From positions 1 through 11,056 of the forward strand of contig JAGWVP010000052.1 of assembly GCA_018970825.1 (NCBI GenBank): DNA of 11,056 nt, in the 5' to 3' direction. This document shows positions 7,996 to 11,056 of the stretch, piece after piece; the stretch's first letter is position 1, and each line of letters starts with the position of its first letter. The DNA comes from a bacterium (GTDB lineage: Bacteria; Desulfobacterota; Binatia; UBA12015). Made by a program: the position numbers and the translations under genes. Under the pieces are notes generated by a model. That model made no database searches. It had not been told where the DNA came from and saw nothing but the letters and a program-made list of their open reading frames with translations.

Positions 7996-9672
7996 GTGAG
8001 TCTCGCGCCCTCCCGCGAAGCGCTCGCGATCGCCGACCCTCGGGTCGTGCTCGTGCCGGTCGAGGCGGTCGGCCCGGGCGGGATCCTGCCCGATGGACGC
8101 CGTCTCCTGGTCGAGAGGGCCGGCCTCGCGGAGGCGGACGTCGATCTCCTCGACGCAGGCCATCGCCTCTACCTGCAGCGCGCCTCGGACCTCGCGCGGC
8201 GCACGATCGAGATCTCGCCGCCGACCCGGCGCGGCATCGCGATCGTACTCGATGGACGCCGGGTGCGTCCGTTCGCGGCACTCCTGAACGACTCCGCCTG
8301 GATTCTCGACCGGGGAGACGTCGACGCCCGGCGCTCCTCGCCCGAGTTGATCGCGTGGCTCTTCGCGGTCGCCGACCGGTTGCGGCAAACTCCTGACGTG
8401 ACGCTCGCACCGGTCCAGGTCGCCGCCTGGTGGTTCGAGCGCAGCGAACGGGAGCGCGCCGATTTCGCCGCAGCGGCCATGCGCTCCGATCGCCCCGACG
8501 CGGACGCCTTGCGCGCCCTCGCCGAGGCGATCCCGCACCTGCGCGAGCTTCGGCACGATCGCCTTCGACCGCCGAGACGGCCCGCGGCCCACCGCCCGAT
8601 CCCCGGGACCGGGCTCCTCGTGCCGGCCGCCCTCGAGGAGGCTCCGCCGCGGATCGTCGAGGGGATCCGGGCAGGCGCACGGGCGGCGGAGCAGGCTTTC
8701 CGGGCGCGTTGCGCGGAGAACGGCGACGCGGCGAAGGAACTCCGTCGCCTGCGCGACTGGCTCGCGGACGAGGAGCCGCCGCTGGTCGTCGTTCGACGCG
8801 GCGCCATCGCCTGGAGCCCGGACCGCCCCCGCGAGACCGTGCGACTCGCCGAGGCCCTCGCAGGCGCGCCCGCCTGCGCCGTCGGCGACCTGCACCTCGA
8901 TCTCGCCGTCGTGGCCGGGCACTCGCGGCGTTTTCTCGGCGCGCTCGTCGACGCGGATCGGCTCGCGCCGACGGACCAGCGCGCCGAGCAGGGAGGCTAC
9001 TGCTTCATGCACCGCGAGGCCGGGTTCGTGGCGCTCGATCTCGACGAACCGGGTCTCGAGCGCCTCTCCTCGAACGCGATCCCGTGGGCTCGCGAGATGC
9101 TCGGGGCGAGATGCCTGCACGAGTGGTCCCATCGCGCCGTCGACTCGGGCTGGGTGCCGAGCTCGGTCGACGATGCGGCCTTCGCCCGGCTGGGATCCGA
9201 ACTCGCGAGGCTGCTCGACGGCGCAATCGCCGCGGCCCCGCGGCCCCTGCGCGAGCTCGCCCGCGAGCAGGAGAGCCGGGGGAGTCCGGGCGAGGCGCTC
9301 GCCCGGCGCTTCGCCTCGCGGCTGCCCGACTGGAATTCGAACCTGCTCGCGTCGTGCTTCTGGTCCCCGGTCGAACGCGAGGTCTACGTCTCGCACAACG
9401 TGCGGCACCTCGACGGCTTCTTCCCGCCGCAGGGCACCTGGCGAAAGCTCGTGCGGCACCTCTACGAGGCGCAGTACCTCGAGTTCTCGGGGTTGCCCGA
9501 CCGCGACGAGCGCTACGTCGAGATCTCGGGGATCGCGCCCCAGCTGTCACGCCTCGGCATCGACCGTTCCGGTTGGGCCGATCTTCTCAGCGCAGCCCGC
9601 GCCCTCTGCCTCGCCCACGGGATCGACGTGCGGCACGTGAGGTTGCCGGCCGGGGCCCACGGCTCCGACTGA
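7996..9672 (+). CDS. Uncharacterised protein with an HEWSH zinc-metallopeptidase-like motif
   Basis: I do not recognise this 558-residue protein. It has no signal peptide or membrane helix, so it is probably cytoplasmic. The first ~300 residues are rich in Arg, Ala and Glu and look largely helical. The C-terminal part is more conserved-looking: EQGGYCFMHREAGFVALDL, then ARCLHEWSHRAVDSGWV. The latter gives an HEXXH motif at H375-E376-W377-S378-H379, preceded by hydrophobic residues as in zincins. Candidate third ligands are Glu491 or Glu496 (LYEAQYLEF) or a downstream His such as those in SHNVRHLDGFF; none can be chosen by eye. Peptidase activity is therefore possible but unproven, and HEXXH can occur by chance. 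The start is GTG 7996, 49 bp after dsbD, with only a weak GAG before it. Codon use matches the neighbours and the frame is intact, so it is a real gene. It may be co-transcribed with dsbD. A hairpin follows the stop. Confidence 0.75.
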   Translation: MSLAPSREALAIADPRVVLVPVEAVGPGGILPDGRRLLVERAGLAEADVDLLDAGHRLYLQRASDLARRTIEISPPTRRGIAIVLDGRRVRPFAALLNDSAWILDRGDVDARRSSPELIAWLFAVADRLRQTPDVTLAPVQVAAWWFERSERERADFAAAAMRSDRPDADALRALAEAIPHLRELRHDRLRPPRRPAAHRPIPGTGLLVPAALEEAPPRIVEGIRAGARAAEQAFRARCAENGDAAKELRRLRDWLADEEPPLVVVRRGAIAWSPDRPRETVRLAEALAGAPACAVGDLHLDLAVVAGHSRRFLGALVDADRLAPTDQRAEQGGYCFMHREAGFVALDLDEPGLERLSSNAIPWAREMLGARCLHEWSHRAVDSGWVPSSVDDAAFARLGSELARLLDGAIAAAPRPLRELAREQESRGSPGEALARRFASRLPDWNSNLLASCFWSPVEREVYVSHNVRHLDGFFPPQGTWRKLVRHLYEAQYLEFSGLPDRDERYVEISGIAPQLSRLGIDRSGWADLLSAARALCLAHGIDVRHVRLPAGAHGSD

Positions 9673-9677
9673 CCGCG

Positions 9678-9698
9678 CCGGGTCGCCGCCCCGACCGG
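9678..9698 (+). terminator. Hairpin just after the HEWSH gene, weak terminator candidate
   Basis: GGTCG (9681-9685) pairs with CGACC (9692-9696) around the loop CCGCCC. The pairing extends outward with CC/GG when one G is bulged. It begins 6 nt after the TGA at 9670-9672. The following bases (CGGGTGTCGTCT) hold only scattered T, so Rho-independent termination is doubtful. Confidence 0.3.
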
Positions 9699-9753
9699 CG
9701 GGTGTCGTCTCGCGCTCCCGGAGGGGCCCCGCGCCCCCGCCCGGCCTCGCTCG

Positions 9754-9777
9754 GCCCGTGTCGGGCTTGCCGGGCAA
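9754..9777 (+). repeat. Two abutting small inverted repeats before gpsA
   Basis: GCCCG-TGT-CGGGC (9754-9766) is followed directly by TTGCC-G-GGCAA (9767-9777). The first encloses the alternative GTG start at 9758, and the whole lies 28 nt before the preferred ATG at 9806. It could shape the 5' leader of gpsA or be chance in GC-rich DNA. Confidence 0.35.
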
Positions 9778-9805
9778 GGGTCCGCGTGCGAACGCTCCCG
9801 TCTCG

Positions 9806-10801
9806 ATGGGGACGGCCGTGATCGGGGCGGGTTCGTGGGGAACCGCGCTCGCCATGCAGCTCGCCCGGGCGGGCAACGCGGTGCACCTCTGGTGCCGCGA
9901 TGCCGAGAGCGCGGGTCGCATGCGGGAGTCGCGCCAGAACGAGAAGTACCTGAAGGGCTTCCCCTTTCCGCTTCCACTCACCCCGACCTCGGATCTCGAG
10001 CAGGCGGTGCGGCGGGCCGACAGGATCGTCGTCTGCGCCGTCCCCTCCCACGCGGCCCGGGAGACGATGGCCGCGGCGAGCCGCTGGCTCTCCCCGGAGA
10101 CGATCGTCGTGAGTGCCACCAAGGGCATCGAGGAAGGCACGTCGCGCCGCATGACCGAGGTGATCCGGGAGACGACGGCCTGCGGCAGTCGCGCCGCCGT
10201 GCTCTCGGGACCGAGCTTCGCGAAGGAGGTCGCCGCGGAGATGCCGACCGCCGTGACGATCGCGGCGGAGGACGAGACGGTCGCCGCCGCCGCGCAGAAG
10301 GCCTTCGCCTCGCCGATGTTCCGTCCGTACGTGTCGACGGACGTGATCGGATGCGAGGTGGGGGGTGCGGTGAAGAACGTCATCGCGGTCGCCGCCGGCG
10401 TCTGCGACGGGCTCGGGCTCGGGCACAACACGCGGGCCGGCCTGGTCACCCGTGGCCTCGCCGAGGTGAACCGCCTGGCGACCGCGCTGGGCGCGGATCC
10501 TCGCACCGTGAACGGACTGTCGGGGATGGGCGACCTCGTGCTGACCTGCACCGGGGACCTGTCCCGCAACCGCTCGGTCGGACTCCGGCTCGGCAAGGGC
10601 GAGAAGCTCGACGACGTCCTGGGCTCGATGAACCAGGTGGCCGAGGGAGTCCGGAACACGATCGCGGTGGGAGAGATGGCACGGGCCCACGGGGTCGACA
10701 TGCCGATCACCGCGGAAATGCATCGCCTGCTGTTCGAAGGGAAATCGCCTCGCGAGGCGATGATCGACCTCATGACGCGCTCGCTGAAAGCGGAGTTCTG
10801 A
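9806..10801 (+). CDS. gpsA: NAD(P)+-dependent glycerol-3-phosphate dehydrogenase
   Basis: From ATG 9806 the protein has 331 residues, the normal GpsA size. The N-terminus MGTAVIGAGSWGTALA carries the Rossmann GxGxxG at residues 7-12. Further signatures are VSATKGIEEGT, LSGPSFAKEVAAEMPTAV, the catalytic lysine K190 in GGAVKNVIAV, NTRAGLVTRG (N208-T209-R210) and SGMGDLVLTC with SRNRSVG. GpsA reduces dihydroxyacetone phosphate to sn-glycerol-3-phosphate in the cytoplasm, the backbone precursor for phospholipids. An in-frame GTG at 9758 (and TTG at 9767) would add 16 (or 13) residues, PGKGPRANAPVS-like, before the Rossmann fold. I prefer 9806 because family members begin just before the first beta strand, although neither start has a clear Shine-Dalgarno sequence. 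All active-site segments are present, so it should be functional. It is separated from the HEWSH gene by 133 bp and from the next small gene by 42 bp. Confidence 0.95.
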   Translation: MGTAVIGAGSWGTALAMQLARAGNAVHLWCRDAESAGRMRESRQNEKYLKGFPFPLPLTPTSDLEQAVRRADRIVVCAVPSHAARETMAAASRWLSPETIVVSATKGIEEGTSRRMTEVIRETTACGSRAAVLSGPSFAKEVAAEMPTAVTIAAEDETVAAAAQKAFASPMFRPYVSTDVIGCEVGGAVKNVIAVAAGVCDGLGLGHNTRAGLVTRGLAEVNRLATALGADPRTVNGLSGMGDLVLTCTGDLSRNRSVGLRLGKGEKLDDVLGSMNQVAEGVRNTIAVGEMARAHGVDMPITAEMHRLLFEGKSPREAMIDLMTRSLKAEF

Positions 10802-10803
10802 GT

Positions 10804-10821
10804 CGACGGGCGCGTCCGTCG
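10804..10821 (+). terminator. Hairpin between gpsA and the Cys3His gene
   Basis: CGACGG (10804-10809) pairs perfectly with CCGTCG (10816-10821) around a six-base GCGCGT loop, two bases after the gpsA stop. Only TCTCGT follows, and the next gene's ribosome binding site begins 6 nt later. It may be a weak or partial terminator, or an mRNA-stabilising end for gpsA, rather than a full stop. Confidence 0.35.
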
Positions 10822-10826
10822 TCTCG

Positions 10827-10833
10827 TAAGGAG
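10827..10833 (+). promoter_or_regulatory. Strong ribosome binding site of the Cys3His gene
   Basis: TAAGGAG ends 10 nt before ATG 10844. It is one of only two clear Shine-Dalgarno sequences in the window and supports the reality and start of this small gene, which runs off the edge. Confidence 0.7.
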
Positions 10834-10843
10834 TCAGACCACG

Positions 10844-11056
10844 ATGGGAACCAAGGGAAGCTGCAAGGCCGAGGGCTGTTCGAAGGACGTCGTCGGCAAG
10901 GGATACTGTGCCGTCCACTACAAGAAGTGGCGCCAGGGGACGCTGCCGAAGGCGCGCTACGCGACCTGCAAGCACGAGGGCTGTCGCAAGAAGCAGGTCG
11001 CCTTCGCCCGCTGCGAGGAGCACCAGAAGAAGAAGCCGGCGGCAGCCGAAGCCGCT
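10844..11056 (+). CDS. Small basic protein with two tandem Cys3His zinc-binding-like motifs (3' end outside window)
   Basis: The frame opens at ATG 10844 behind a strong TAAGGAG and runs for 71 codons to the window edge without a stop. Two copies of the same pattern, C-x4-C-x9-C-x2-H, occur: C7, C12, C22, H25 and C42, C47, C57, H60, exactly 35 residues apart. The first copy continues GYCAVHYKKWRQG, the second ARCEEHQKKKP, followed by an Ala/Glu-rich tail. The ligand set and the Lys/Arg richness suggest two small zinc-binding units that could contact nucleic acid or protein. Similar GYCxxHYxxWRxG segments occur in phage HNH-type and other bacterial proteins, but I cannot assign a family or function. 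The gene follows gpsA by 42 bp with a hairpin between. A regulator role is only a guess. The true length is unknown. Confidence 0.7.
   Translation, partial: MGTKGSCKAEGCSKDVVGKGYCAVHYKKWRQGTLPKARYATCKHEGCRKKQVAFARCEEHQKKKPAAAEAA

Noticed and set aside
7696..9459. Long minus-strand open frame opposite the HEWSH gene, and a plus-strand frame at 8430-9821
   Set aside because: Arg/Ala/Pro/Gly-rich with no recognisable motif and no ribosome binding site. The HEWSH frame has balanced composition and ordered motifs. I considered that the HEWSH gene itself could be the shadow and rejected that for the same reason.
9587..11023. Minus-strand open frames opposite gpsA (9587-11023 and 9547-10773)
   Set aside because: Antisense to a securely identified gpsA with every family signature; His/Arg/Gly-rich translation typical of a shadow.

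Overview
This is an 11-kb stretch of very GC-rich bacterial DNA (roughly 70% G+C by eye) with the strong third-position G/C bias typical of such genomes. Most dense coding regions therefore carry long open but false frames on the other strand and in other phases. The gene set points to a Gram-negative: DsbD, a RibB fused to a degenerate GTP cyclohydrolase II domain (the 'RibBX' arrangement known from Proteobacteria), Lon, GpsA, and two GT-C membrane glycosyltransferases. A deltaproteobacterial-type lineage (Myxococcota, Binatota or relatives) would fit, but this is inference and no marker here decides it.

Layout. The window opens in the last 59 codons of lon (1-180, +), followed by a good intrinsic terminator candidate (259-284). 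Next is a GT-C type integral-membrane glycosyltransferase (333-1904, +). Its 3' end overlaps by 11 bp the convergent end of a CaiB/BaiF-family CoA-transferase gene (1894-3099, -). A 130-bp divergent spacer leads to a second, unrelated-looking GT-C glycosyltransferase (3230-4741, +). From there every gene to the right edge is on the + strand: ribBX (4783-5991), dsbD (6030-7946), a protein of unknown function with an HEWSH zinc-protease-like motif (7996-9672), gpsA (9806-10801, alternative start 9758), and the start of a small protein with two identically spaced Cys3His motifs (10844 to beyond the window).

How the genes may work together. ribBX (riboflavin precursor), dsbD (reductant for periplasmic thiols) and the HEXXH protein are packed with 38-49 bp gaps and could be co-transcribed. 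However, ribBX and dsbD each have a -10-like element so close to the start codon that leaderless or nearly leaderless transcripts are plausible. gpsA supplies sn-glycerol-3-phosphate for phospholipids. The two glycosyltransferases probably move sugars from polyprenyl-phosphate donors onto an envelope acceptor and look like accessory cargo between lon and the ribBX-gpsA block. No mobile element, tRNA, rRNA or CRISPR array was seen.

I do not see a clear new multi-gene system. The points most worth following are the unrecognised HEWSH protein next to dsbD, the tandem Cys3His small protein, the RibBX domain with all three zinc cysteines replaced, the leaderless-type promoters, and an excess of the octamer GCGATCGC concentrated in dsbD.
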